Positions 1-8,282 of a stretch of 64,000 nucleotides of DNA are shown here, piece after piece. The notes under the pieces are model-generated. The model made no database searches and was not told the DNA's origin. It saw only the letters and a program-made list of their open reading frames with translations. Location of the stretch: positions 1 through 64,000 of the forward strand of contig JBBSGT010000002.1 of assembly GCA_038253825.1 (NCBI GenBank). The letters are read 5' to 3'. Every line of letters begins with the position of its first letter. Within the stretch, counting starts at the first letter, position 1. The position numbers were made by a program, and so were the translations under genes. This DNA comes from JACDET01 sp038253825 (lineage in GTDB: Bacteria; Patescibacteriota; Microgenomatia; Levybacterales; UBA12049).

Positions 1-111
1 AAAGAGTTCGAATATGACATCCATCAATTCTTTGATAACTTTAATCAGTATGAAACGCGGCTCAGACAGTTTATTGGTACTGATTTACATTTGGTGAAAC
101 TTACTGCTTAA
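1..111 (+). CDS. C-terminal end of an unidentified protein (truncated by window edge)
   Basis: Frame 1 is open from the first base to a TAA at 109-111 and gives a 36-residue tail rich in Phe, Asn and Gln that ends LHLVKLTA. The start lies outside the window. The tail has no motif I can assign. It is followed by 89 bases and then the polysaccharide deacetylase on the same strand. Confidence 0.6.
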   Translation, partial: KEFEYDIHQFFDNFNQYETRLRQFIGTDLHLVKLTA

Positions 112-200
112 ATACCGATAATCAATTTCTGAATGGTATAGTTCTTTTTATTATCCCTCTTGCAAAAGCTACTCATAATTATATAGAATAATCTCTTACG

Positions 201-1166
201 ATGTCTTTTCTTAAAAAAAGCTTATTCCGACAGTATTTTCCGCCATCAGCATATAGCAAACCGTTTGTACTAATCATTGTATTCTTATTTCTCTATGGGT
301 TTAGTTTTGGAGTGCAGATAACAACCGCAACGACGAATAGTTATGTTCCAAATCCTCATACAAAAATTCCCGCATCTTTAAAGAAAATCTTTTTCATCGG
401 AGCAGAGGATGGGGAGAATAAACTCTCGCCTATCAAAAATAATAATATTGTCTTTCATGGGTCGCGTGATAAAAAGCAAATTGCACTTACGTTTGATGCA
501 GACATGACTCCGTGGATGCGGGATCAATATACTTCAGGTGCAGTACCAAGTTATAATGATCAGAAACTAATTGATGAACTCAATGACACCCACACGAAAG
601 CAACACTCTTTCTTACTGGTATGTGGATAGAAATGTACCCTGATGTCGCAAAAGAATTAGCTGCAAATTCTCTTTTTGAATTAGGTAATCATTCGTATTC
701 TCATCCTTCTTTTTCTGGTTTTTGCTATGGACTTGAGCCATTACCTAAAAATGGTGAGAATGATGAAATAGCAAAAACCCAGTCGTTACTTTTTAATTTG
801 ACGAAAAAACAAAATACCTTATTTAGATTTCCAGGAGGATGCTATTCGCAAAATGATATTACTCTCTTGCATAAGAAAGGAATTATCGGGATTCAGTGGG
901 ATGTGGTTGGTGATGATGGTTTTAATAATAATGTTGACATAATTAAAAATAATATCTTTAATAATGTTCAGAATGGTTCAATTATTGTTATGCATATGAA
1001 TGGTGCTCCTAATGATCCAGTAACAGATGAAGTTTTGCCTAATATAATTTCAACTCTCAAGCAAAGAGGATATGAATTTGAGACAGTTTCTGAATTACTC
1101 GCTCCCCCGCCGAAGAAAGAAATTGTTTCACTTCGTACCCTTTATCCCTTAGGAAATCTTTTATAA
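201..1166 (+). CDS. Membrane-anchored polysaccharide deacetylase (NodB/CE4 family)
   Basis: A 321-residue protein with one N-terminal membrane segment at about residues 22-40 and an extracytoplasmic NodB-type domain. Visible CE4 motifs are TFDAD (97-101, in place of the usual TFDDG), the metal-binding H-S-Y-S-H at 164-168, and LFRFPGG as the third motif. The family removes N- or O-acetyl groups from cell-wall or capsular sugars. The second Asp of the first motif is replaced by Ala with an Asp next to it, as happens in several divergent CE4 enzymes, so activity is likely but not certain. ATG at 201 sits about 11 bases after a TAGAAT -10-like element, so the leader is very short. Confidence 0.85.
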   Translation: MSFLKKSLFRQYFPPSAYSKPFVLIIVFLFLYGFSFGVQITTATTNSYVPNPHTKIPASLKKIFFIGAEDGENKLSPIKNNNIVFHGSRDKKQIALTFDADMTPWMRDQYTSGAVPSYNDQKLIDELNDTHTKATLFLTGMWIEMYPDVAKELAANSLFELGNHSYSHPSFSGFCYGLEPLPKNGENDEIAKTQSLLFNLTKKQNTLFRFPGGCYSQNDITLLHKKGIIGIQWDVVGDDGFNNNVDIIKNNIFNNVQNGSIIVMHMNGAPNDPVTDEVLPNIISTLKQRGYEFETVSELLAPPPKKEIVSLRTLYPLGNLL

Positions 1167-1185
1167 TTTGGAAAATACTGGCTAA

Positions 1186-1258
1186 TTGCCATTTTGCTCT
1201 GAACATGCTATGATACTTATAGGTCACCCCGCAGTGCGGGGTTATTTATTGAAAAATT
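1186..1258 (+). promoter_or_regulatory. Promoter and GC-rich hairpin leader of typA
   Basis: TTGCCA (1186-1191) is followed 17 bases later by TATGAT (1209-1214), which places the start near 1221. The leader of about 38 bases consists almost entirely of a perfect 7-bp GC-rich hairpin, ACCCCGC/GCGGGGT at 1226-1232 and 1236-1242, then a T-rich run and GAAAAATT before the ATG. There is no Shine-Dalgarno sequence. A very similar hairpin precedes the PIG-L gene at 5965-5990. Confidence 0.6.
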
Positions 1259-3076
1259 ATGAACAATATCAGAAATGTCGGAATTATTGCACACGTCGAT
1301 CATGGCAAAACCACGCTGGTGGATGCATTGTTGCGTCAATCTAAAACGAAACTCAACAAAGAAGTTGCTGAATCTGATCTGATCATGGATAGCAATGAAT
1401 TGGAAAGAGAACGTGGCATTACTATTTTTTCCAAAAACGCATCAGTCCAATGGAACGAAACAAAAATTAATATTATCGATACTCCAGGACATGCTGACTT
1501 TGGCGGTGAAGTTGAACGTGTTCTCACCATGGCCGATGGATGTTTGCTGCTGATCGATGCAAAAGAAGGTCCAATGCCACAAACACGATTTGTTCTCAAA
1601 AAAGCATTGGAGAAGAAATTAAAGATTATTGTTGTCGTAAACAAAATTGACAAATCTGATGCTCGCATTCATCATGTCCTTGATAAAACCCTTGATTTAT
1701 TTTTAGAACTCGGAGCGGATGATGATACTGCGGACTTCCCTATTGTCTATGCATCAGCAAAATCAGGTCTTGCAGGACTTGAGCCAAATTTGGAATCCAT
1801 GACTGATATATCACCAATTTTTGATATGATCCTTAAAGAAGTTCCCTCCTTTTCTGGAGATCCTGAAGCCCCCTTGCAATTATTGATGACAACACTCGGA
1901 CGTGATGACCATAAAGGACGAATTGCCATCGGAAGAGTCTACAATGGAAAAGTTACTGCCGGACAAGAAGTTATGCATATCAACCGTGATGGTGTCATGA
2001 AAAAGAATCGCTTGACATCACTCATGACTTTTGAAGGTTTAGGGAGAATGGACGCACAAGAAGTAAGTGCAGGTGATATTGTTGCTATTTCTGGAATTTC
2101 TGACATTACTATCGGTGAAACAATCGCTGATCCTGAAAACCCTGTTGCCCTCCCGCTACTGGCAATTGAAGAACCGACTGTTAAGATGGCATTTAGTGTC
2201 AACGACTCCCCTTTTGCAGGCCTTGAAGGCGAATTTAAAACATCCCGCCAAATTCGTGAACGATTGATGAAAGAGCTTGAAACTGATACGGCACTTCGTG
2301 TTGAAGATACGGATGATGGGAAATGGATGGTCAGCGGACGTGGTGAACTACATTTAGCTATTCTTATCGAACGCATGCGCCGTGAAGGATACGAATTTCA
2401 AGTTGCGCGACCACAAGTAATTTTGAAAAATGTCGATGGAAAGAAGTTAGCACCATTTGAACGGGTATTTCTTGAAGCGCCACAGGATTATTCAGGAATT
2501 GTAATGCAAAAAATGGGTATTCGTAAAGCTAACCTTGAAGATATGACAACAGATGCTAATGGTATTGCATATTTTGAATTTGTGATGCCAACGAGTGCAC
2601 TTTTTGGGTACCGAAGTGAATTTATTACTGACACCCGCGGATTAGGAATTATTAATACCAACTTTGATCGATATGATGTTGATAGTGGTGAAACTATTAA
2701 GCGAGAGCGCGGTTCTCTAACTGCAAGTGAAAACGGCCAATCTAATTTGTACGGTCTAACAAACATTCAAGAACGTGGCACACTCTTTATCGGTCCAGGT
2801 GTTCAAGTATACAAAGGCCAGGTGGTAGGTGAAAATTCACGCTCTGAAGATATGTCTGTCAACGTCACAAAGGCAAAAGCTCTCTCCAACATGCGTTCAA
2901 AGGGCGATGGTGGTATGGAACACTTTAATGTACCACGAGTTATGGATCTTGAAGAATCGTTGGAATTTGTGAACGATGATGAGTTGGTAGAAGTTACACC
3001 GAAGAATATTCGAATCAGAAAGAAGATCCTGGATGAAGCAGTTGCTCGGAGAATGAAGTCACAAGGATTACTCTAA
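1259..3076 (+). CDS. typA: Ribosome-associated GTPase TypA/BipA
   Basis: The 605-residue length is normal for the family. It is a translational GTPase related to EF-G that binds the 70S ribosome and helps 50S assembly and stress adaptation. G1 is HVDHGKTT at residues 12-19; the RGIT switch I motif, DTPGHADF (G3) and NKID (G4) all follow. The EF-G domain II, III and V regions and the BipA-specific C-terminal domain (LTASENGQ, the NVTKAKALSNMR region, VEVTPKNIRIRKK) are present. The product is cytoplasmic. The gene is monocistronic, with its own promoter and hairpin leader, and ends 2 bases before the convergent nth gene. Confidence 0.97.
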   Translation: MNNIRNVGIIAHVDHGKTTLVDALLRQSKTKLNKEVAESDLIMDSNELERERGITIFSKNASVQWNETKINIIDTPGHADFGGEVERVLTMADGCLLLIDAKEGPMPQTRFVLKKALEKKLKIIVVVNKIDKSDARIHHVLDKTLDLFLELGADDDTADFPIVYASAKSGLAGLEPNLESMTDISPIFDMILKEVPSFSGDPEAPLQLLMTTLGRDDHKGRIAIGRVYNGKVTAGQEVMHINRDGVMKKNRLTSLMTFEGLGRMDAQEVSAGDIVAISGISDITIGETIADPENPVALPLLAIEEPTVKMAFSVNDSPFAGLEGEFKTSRQIRERLMKELETDTALRVEDTDDGKWMVSGRGELHLAILIERMRREGYEFQVARPQVILKNVDGKKLAPFERVFLEAPQDYSGIVMQKMGIRKANLEDMTTDANGIAYFEFVMPTSALFGYRSEFITDTRGLGIINTNFDRYDVDSGETIKRERGSLTASENGQSNLYGLTNIQERGTLFIGPGVQVYKGQVVGENSRSEDMSVNVTKAKALSNMRSKGDGGMEHFNVPRVMDLEESLEFVNDDELVEVTPKNIRIRKKILDEAVARRMKSQGLL

Positions 3077-3078
3077 CT

Positions 3079-3705
3079 TCAATGGTCCACGTATAAATCC
3101 CAGAGTAGTGTTCCTTCACATTCGTGTGGACGTGAGGGGCATTCGTGTCTGCCAAAGAGAATAAGGCGGGACGGCCAATCAATCCACATATCTTTTGGTA
3201 CAATTTCTATCAGATCTTTTTCAATTTTTACTGGATCTTTTTGGGTTGTGAGACCAAGTTTGTTGGACATTCTGATCATATGGGTATCGATCACAATGCC
3301 TTCAGCTTTATGAAATGCTTGTCCGAGAACAACATTTGCGGTTTTTCTTGCAACACCTGGAAGGGCGTCTAGTTCTTCCATTGTATTCGGGACTTTACCT
3401 CCGTATTTTTCAACAATAATTTGTGCTGCAGCTTTAATATTTTTGGCTTTATTGCCTGAGAAGTTAACTTTACTGATAAGTGCTTGGATATCCTCAACAT
3501 TTGCCTGCGCATAATCTTTTGCTGTTTTATATTTTTTGAAAAGCGCCGGTGTTAATGTATTTACAAGTTTATCGGTTGTTTGTGCGGACATAATTGTGGC
3601 GACAAGAAGTTCGAGCGGAGTCGTAAAATCAAGTGCGATTTTCGGATGCGGATAGACTTTGACTAATCTTTTATGTATTTCGAGTACTTTTTCTTCTTTG
3701 ATCAT
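3079..3705 (-). CDS. nth: Endonuclease III (DNA glycosylase/AP lyase), incomplete Fe-S site
   Basis: A 208-residue HhH-GPD protein for base excision repair of oxidised pyrimidines. The helix-hairpin-helix LPGVARKTANVVLGQAF contains the catalytic Lys, and the catalytic Asp is in VIDTHMIRMSN. The C-terminal loop normally carries four Cys as C-x6-C-x2-C-x5-C. Here it reads HECPSRPHECEGT and then LLWDLY, so the first two Cys remain while the third and fourth are Thr and Tyr. The [4Fe-4S] cluster is therefore probably absent. TATACT (minus strand; plus 3712-3717) ends 6 bases before the ATG, a leaderless arrangement. The stop is 2 bases from the typA stop, in convergent orientation. Confidence 0.92.
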   Translation of the reverse strand: MIKEEKVLEIHKRLVKVYPHPKIALDFTTPLELLVATIMSAQTTDKLVNTLTPALFKKYKTAKDYAQANVEDIQALISKVNFSGNKAKNIKAAAQIIVEKYGGKVPNTMEELDALPGVARKTANVVLGQAFHKAEGIVIDTHMIRMSNKLGLTTQKDPVKIEKDLIEIVPKDMWIDWPSRLILFGRHECPSRPHECEGTLLWDLYVDH

Positions 3706-3747
3706 AAAAGTAGTATACCATAATTCTTAATTCAAAAATTTTCCTAC

Positions 3748-3785
3748 TTGCATTTAGGTCATCTACTTCTGTATAGTAAGTAATT
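3748..3785 (+). promoter_or_regulatory. Promoter of the coiled-coil gene, leaderless or nearly so
   Basis: TTGCAT at 3748-3753, an 18-base spacer, and TATAGT at 3772-3777. The ATG at 3786 lies 8 bases downstream, at the expected transcription start. The divergent nth promoter (TATACT on minus) is about 30 bases away. Confidence 0.6.
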
Positions 3786-4271
3786 ATGACACAGATTGGT
3801 GATGAACAAGTAATCGAGGGCGAAGTGGCTGAGGATGCTGAATCTAGCGAAGAGCTTGATGTAGCAGTTTCTGAAGCAGGAACAGATCAAGCGTCTGGGC
3901 TGCTTAATCTCGAAGAACTGATAAAAAACCACATCGATAGTATCGACAAACTCAAACTCGAACTCAAAGATCAACGCGAAATGTACGAGGATTCATTTAA
4001 CAACAATCCTACATATCGTGAGCATGATGAAAAAGTAAAGGAAGTCAGTAAAGCAAAAAACGGCGTCCGGCAGGAAATTTCCAAACAACCATCTGTCGCG
4101 ATGCTGGCACAAAAAGTAAAAGATATTAGGTTTGATATCAGTGAACAAGGCAAAACACTTTCTGATCTGCTCCAAGATTATCGTGAGCAGACAGGTGCTA
4201 CATCGATCGAAACTCGTGACGGAAAAGTTTTGGAAATTGTTAGTACTGCCCGGCTTGTCAAAAGATCATAA
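3786..4271 (+). CDS. Acidic coiled-coil protein of unknown function
   Basis: 161 residues, no signal peptide and no membrane segment. The first 45 residues are very acidic and rich in Glu, Asp and Ser. From about residue 47 to 130 the sequence has heptad-like Leu/Ile spacing with charged residues and reads as a coiled coil (HIDSIDKLKLELKDQREM, then VKDIRFDISEQGKTLSDLL). The C-terminus ends ARLVKRS. I do not recognise the family. A cytoplasmic location and a structural or scaffolding role are inferences only. Confidence 0.75.
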   Translation: MTQIGDEQVIEGEVAEDAESSEELDVAVSEAGTDQASGLLNLEELIKNHIDSIDKLKLELKDQREMYEDSFNNNPTYREHDEKVKEVSKAKNGVRQEISKQPSVAMLAQKVKDIRFDISEQGKTLSDLLQDYREQTGATSIETRDGKVLEIVSTARLVKRS

Positions 4272-4329
4272 ATCCTCAAGTGATAAATTGTAAATTGGAA
4301 ATTTCTCAGCTATACTTACAACTATTCTC

Positions 4330-5847
4330 ATGAAAAAGATGAAGCGATTATTTAATTCGTTTCTGCCTATTATTCCCTACGCAATCGTTTTTGTATTCTC
4401 TTTGTATGTTCCATCTGATCCTGATTTGGGATGGCATTTGAAATATGGAGAGTATTTTTGGCAGCATGGACAAGTGCTGCGGGATAATACCTTTTCAACG
4501 ATGATGCCAAATTATCATTGGGGAAATACTTCTTGGTTTACTGATGTTATTTCATATACTGCTTATCATCTGGGCGGTTTTGCTGGGGTAATTCTTCTCG
4601 GAGCTGCAGTAGTTACCGCGACATTTTATTTTTTTGCAAAAGCTTCCCAACTAAATATTTGGGAAGAAACATTTATTTTCCCTGTACTCCTTTATCTGGA
4701 AGAACCGATTAATGCTGTTTCTTTCCGGGGACAACAGCTTACTTTACTTTTGGTTGGGGTAATGTTCTACCTTATTTCTTTCTATAAAGAAAAACCCAAA
4801 ACGCTATGGTTTGCAGTACCTCTCTTTTTTTTGTGGGCCAATGTTCATGGTGAATTTGTCCTAGGATTTGTCGTTTTTGGTATGTGGTTGGTTATCTATT
4901 TAGCGCAAAAATTACTCCATAACACATTACAGTTCCAGGGAGATAAATCGAGATGGCAATCATTTCTAAGTAGGCTAAAAGTAAATTATCATGTAACCAG
5001 AAAGGAAATTTTAACGCTCACAGCTATAGTGTTAGCAAGTATTCTGGTAACTTTTATAAATCCTTTTGGTTATGTACTTCATCATGATGCCATTTCACAT
5101 ATTGGAAGTCCGCTTTTGAAGGATATCGCAGAGTATTTGCCATTTGATATGTACTCTACGGTTTGGTGGGCTGAGATTTTCACAGGCATGTTTGCTGCGG
5201 TCGGAATGGCTGTCCTTTATTTTAATGGCAAACTTAGAGATAAATTGCCACTTTTGGGGGGCGGATTATTGTTATTTATTCTTTCACTGAGTGTCAGACG
5301 TTATGCATGGCCGGCATATTATTTATTGATGCCACTTTTCCCCTTAGTCGCCGTCTATTTCAAACCGGACAGCAAAAAGTTCACTAACCTGGCAACAATC
5401 ATATTAGCAATAGGACTGGTGGTTGTTGCTGTTTGGTGGCGGTGGCCGATAAAGAGAGCTGCAACTTTTACTTGGACCGATTATTGCAACAATGAAGTTT
5501 TGAAATGCAGCCCGAAGTCAGCCGAATTCTTGATCGATCACCATCTCACTCATGATCTCCTTACTCTGTATGGTTGGGGTGGATGGTTAATCTGGAACTA
5601 TCCGCAAATTAAACCTTCCATTGATGGCCGTATGCATCTTTGGTCTGAGCATGGATATAGCGCTTTTACTGATTATTATTCATTGGAACAGGATATGAAA
5701 GATGTAGATAAATCAAAATACAATGTGGTTTATATGTCCACAGACAAACCTGTCTATAATCGTTTGGTAACATTAACAAAGCAAAATAAATGGGCTGAGG
5801 TTTATCAGGATAATGATGCAGCAATCTTTGTCAGAGAAGATCGGTAG
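4330..5847 (+). CDS. Polytopic membrane protein, GT-C glycosyltransferase-like
   Basis: 505 residues with an N-terminal membrane helix, a first external loop containing SDPDLGWHLKYGEYFW, about ten further hydrophobic segments, and a soluble C-terminal region of about 110 residues after the last helix (GWGGWLIWNYPQ, DGRMHLW). The topology, with an acidic motif in the first periplasmic loop and a soluble C-terminal domain, matches GT-C enzymes, which use lipid-linked sugar donors at the outer face of the membrane. It is not close to the 'PGFAQ' GT-C paralogs elsewhere in the window. The promoter is TTGTAA (4288-4293), a 17-base spacer and TATACT (4311-4316), with the ATG 13 bases on. Confidence 0.65.
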   Translation: MKKMKRLFNSFLPIIPYAIVFVFSLYVPSDPDLGWHLKYGEYFWQHGQVLRDNTFSTMMPNYHWGNTSWFTDVISYTAYHLGGFAGVILLGAAVVTATFYFFAKASQLNIWEETFIFPVLLYLEEPINAVSFRGQQLTLLLVGVMFYLISFYKEKPKTLWFAVPLFFLWANVHGEFVLGFVVFGMWLVIYLAQKLLHNTLQFQGDKSRWQSFLSRLKVNYHVTRKEILTLTAIVLASILVTFINPFGYVLHHDAISHIGSPLLKDIAEYLPFDMYSTVWWAEIFTGMFAAVGMAVLYFNGKLRDKLPLLGGGLLLFILSLSVRRYAWPAYYLLMPLFPLVAVYFKPDSKKFTNLATIILAIGLVVVAVWWRWPIKRAATFTWTDYCNNEVLKCSPKSAEFLIDHHLTHDLLTLYGWGGWLIWNYPQIKPSIDGRMHLWSEHGYSAFTDYYSLEQDMKDVDKSKYNVVYMSTDKPVYNRLVTLTKQNKWAEVYQDNDAAIFVREDR

Positions 5848-5902
5848 TTTTTCTCTTTACTTGTACCGAGCTTTATGCTATTTTAAGGGAATGTTTATAA
5901 AA

Positions 5903-6000
5903 TATAATTCAGTTTGTTGTAACGCAACTCCTTCGTAGCGAGGTTGCGTTTTTGTGTTTTATGTAACCCCGCAAAGTCGGGGTTTTTTTTATGGAAAAAT
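5903..6000 (+). promoter_or_regulatory. Leader with two terminator-like hairpins before the PIG-L gene
   Basis: TATAAT at 5903-5908 would start transcription near 5915. The leader then contains hairpin 1 (AACGCAAC 5921-5928 with GTTGCGTT 5943-5950, followed by Ts). Hairpin 2 is AACCCCG 5965-5971 with CGGGGTT 5978-5984 and a T run to 5990. Each has the form of an intrinsic terminator. The second one ends 10 bases before the start codon. They could act as an attenuator or as terminators of the upstream gene. Confidence 0.5.
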
Positions 6001-6738
6001 ATGAAAGAATTTGCAAGAAGACAAAAAGTTATTAGAGAAGATAGACGCAATTGGGATCAAGCTGTCTTAATTGGTGGACATACCGATGATGATGCCATGT
6101 TTCGTTTAACTAATACACTTGCTAGACAAAAAATTGGTGTAACAATCTTAACTTTAACAAATAGTGATGCTCGCAATTTGCCAAATTATGAACCTGAACA
6201 ATTAGCCAAAGTACGCTGGGAAGAGGCAAGTGCTTCTGGAGTAGTTGCTGGGATAACGGAAGTACGACGTATTGAAATTCCTGATGGTAGACTTTATCAG
6301 TTTCCAAGACAAGCAAGAGATTTCGTAGGCAATGCAATTGATGAGATAAGACCCATTGCAATCGTTACGCTTCATCCTAGGGATCCTCATACAGATCATA
6401 GAGCAACATATAGAGTTGGAGCCGAAATAGCAGGTAAAGGATTAGCGCATTATACAACTGATACAATCACGGGTTTGGATCTTAATGGTAAACCTTTACA
6501 ACCTGATTTATATATTCCATTAACCGAAGAAATAGAAGCGATAGAAGAAAAATCCTATATGGCAAATAGCAGCCAAGTTGAAGATCTCCCTCCTGAAGAA
6601 ATAGTGGACGTAATCAATGTTATATCTATGACTGCAAGAAGAGGAAAAGATAAAGGCATACCTTATGCCGCAGTTCTCTTTAGAGCAAATAATACTCCTC
6701 ATGCACCATTAGAATCAATCCTCCCGTTAGCAAGTTAA
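6001..6738 (+). CDS. PIG-L family N-deacetylase (LmbE-like)
   Basis: 245 residues from ATG 6001. PIG-L/LmbE enzymes are zinc-dependent deacetylases acting on N-acetylglucosamine-type sugars and related conjugates. The first metal motif is GGHTDDDAMF (the family's AHPDDE), and the second is HPRDPHTDHRATY, with the paired His of the H-x-x-H site. There is no signal peptide, so it is cytoplasmic. The frame stays open upstream to a possible start at 5944, but that start would run through the terminator hairpin at 5965-5990. I therefore take 6001, which begins MKEFARRQK. Confidence 0.85.
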   Translation: MKEFARRQKVIREDRRNWDQAVLIGGHTDDDAMFRLTNTLARQKIGVTILTLTNSDARNLPNYEPEQLAKVRWEEASASGVVAGITEVRRIEIPDGRLYQFPRQARDFVGNAIDEIRPIAIVTLHPRDPHTDHRATYRVGAEIAGKGLAHYTTDTITGLDLNGKPLQPDLYIPLTEEIEAIEEKSYMANSSQVEDLPPEEIVDVINVISMTARRGKDKGIPYAAVLFRANNTPHAPLESILPLAS

Positions 6739-6877
6739 AAGAACTCTGGATGGATAAAGCCAGTGAGGGCTGAATTTGTTGGTTTTAAAAACAATGTCAT
6801 TTGCTATCCCAAGTTTGTATCCTTTGTTAATCAGCTCCATAGTTTTGAGGGGACAATCATTCGAGTTGAACTTCCTA

Positions 6878-7546
6878 TTATTTTGAAGAATTCTTGAGTG
6901 CGTCATCAATTTTCGCTTTGAAATCATTGTAGGATAACCCGCCTTCTTGCATGACACCATTAATGAAAAAGGTTGGTGTTGCCTGAACATTGAGTGCATT
7001 TCCATCATCAATATCTTGTTGAATTTTCGCTGCGTATTTACTGCTCGCTACATCACTTTTAAATTTATCTGTGTCAAGTTTGAGTTCTTTAGCGTATTGC
7101 ATATAGTAATCCATGGCGTTATTTGTCTCTCCCCACTTACCTTGATTGGAATAAAGTAAGTTATACATCTCAAAGAACTTTCCTTGTGTTCCGGCTGCTT
7201 CAGCTGCTTCAGCTGCGCCTTTTGCATTTGGATGCATAGGAAGTGGGAAGTTGCGGAACACAAAAGTAAGTTGGCCTTTGTAAGTAGCGCGAAGTTGTTC
7301 TATAGTTGGATACGCAGTTCCACATGCTGGACATTGGAAGTCACCAAATTCTACTAATGTTACGGCATTTTTCGCAGTGCCTCTTATAATATGACTATCT
7401 TTACGAAAAAGCGCTTGTGTGTTCTTGACCGGTTGAGTATTTGATGCTGAAGAAGTAGATTTGCCACCAAAAATAAGTGCTGCACCGACAACTAATACTA
7501 ACGTAACTACACTAATTCCGATAAGTACTTTTGTTTCACTTGACAT
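6878..7546 (-). CDS. Membrane-anchored DsbA-like thiol:disulfide oxidoreductase
   Basis: 222 residues: an N-terminal membrane anchor at about 7-27, a Ser/Thr linker, and a thioredoxin-fold DsbA domain with the active site CPAC (C72, C75) in DFQCPACGTAYP. The cis-Pro loop is ATPTFFING near residue 195. The family (Thioredoxin_4/DSBA) introduces disulfides into exported proteins, with DsbB as the usual recycling partner. dsbB lies immediately upstream: the dsbB stop and this ATG are separated by a single base, so the two are translationally coupled. Confidence 0.9.
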   Translation of the reverse strand: MSSETKVLIGISVVTLVLVVGAALIFGGKSTSSASNTQPVKNTQALFRKDSHIIRGTAKNAVTLVEFGDFQCPACGTAYPTIEQLRATYKGQLTFVFRNFPLPMHPNAKGAAEAAEAAGTQGKFFEMYNLLYSNQGKWGETNNAMDYYMQYAKELKLDTDKFKSDVASSKYAAKIQQDIDDGNALNVQATPTFFINGVMQEGGLSYNDFKAKIDDALKNSSK

Positions 7547-7547
7547 A

Positions 7548-7973
7548 TTATTTATCTTTTTTTATCTTCTTCGCATATAATAACATAGTCGCTGTAATAA
7601 GTGCAAAAGCAATCATGGATCCGAAAGGAATAGTGATAAAACCAAAAAACTCAATTTGCTTGGATGTGCAGGAAATGCCTTGGACACATGGCGCAATACT
7701 TTCGGGCAAAATATGAAAATATAAAAGATTATGATAAATCGAGATCAATAACCCCAAAATACTTAAAGGCAAGATATAGGTATGTAAATCTTTTTGCTTT
7801 CGAAGAATACTTACCGCACTAATGAAAACCAATGGGTACATACATATGCGTTGATACCAACAGAGAACGCATGGAGTTAGTTTGAAAATTTCACTAAATG
7901 AAAGACTTGCCAACGTTGAAATCAGCGCAAGCATGAAAGCTACATACGGTAAATATTTAACGTAATTTTTCAT
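7548..7973 (-). CDS. dsbB: Disulfide bond formation protein DsbB
   Basis: A four-helix membrane protein of about 141 residues that reoxidises DsbA and passes electrons to quinone. Signatures are PCVLCWYQR with the CxxC pair (C37/C40 counted from the upstream ATG at 7979) and the second periplasmic pair in APCVQGISC (C98/C104), followed by the usual IPFGSMIAF membrane segment. Two ATGs are possible, 7979 and 7973. A TATAAT on the minus strand ends 4 bases before the first and 10 before the second, so the second better fits leaderless initiation. It is operonic with the DsbA-like gene. Confidence 0.9.
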   Translation of the reverse strand: MKNYVKYLPYVAFMLALISTLASLSFSEIFKLTPCVLCWYQRICMYPLVFISAVSILRKQKDLHTYILPLSILGLLISIYHNLLYFHILPESIAPCVQGISCTSKQIEFFGFITIPFGSMIAFALITATMLLYAKKIKKDK

Positions 7974-7994
7974 AAACATGAGTATTATAACAGA

Positions 7995-8222
7995 TTATTT
8001 TTTCCTTTTTTGCATCATCTGCATTAAGCGAAAGACATTAAAGATCCCACCAAGAAATCCGATGATAACTCCCCCTATTGTAAAAAGTCTTCCTGTGTGG
8101 AAAAATGAATCTAAAAATATACCGAGAAAAAGTAAAATAATTACTGGCGTTGCAAGGAGCAAAGCAGTACTCATCCCAATCAGAATGAAAAAGGTTGTTT
8201 TTGATTTAGGTTGCTCCTTCAT
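7995..8222 (-). CDS. AtpI-like small membrane protein (ATPase_gene1 family)
   Basis: 75 residues with two hydrophobic helices. The second part, GIFLDSFFHTGRLFTIGGVIIGFLGGIFNVFRL (read as three adjoining pieces), matches the AtpI/AtpR family pattern of Gly-rich helix, LDxxF, IGGxxG and a final NVFRL. Family members are encoded next to F-type ATP synthase and are linked to c-ring assembly or Mg2+ handling. No ATP synthase genes are adjacent here. TATAAT on the minus strand (plus 8232-8237) lies 9 bases before the ATG, a leaderless start. Confidence 0.75.
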   Translation of the reverse strand: MKEQPKSKTTFFILIGMSTALLLATPVIILLFLGIFLDSFFHTGRLFTIGGVIIGFLGGIFNVFRLMQMMQKRKK

Positions 8223-8282
8223 ACTTTAAATATTATAAAATATCTTGTCTAATAAACAAGATTGTAAACTGTCATTCTGGCG

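Noticed and set aside
5944..6000. Upstream in-frame start for the PIG-L gene
   Set aside because: It would translate through a strong terminator-type hairpin and T run at 5965-5990; the conserved domain fits the start at 6001.
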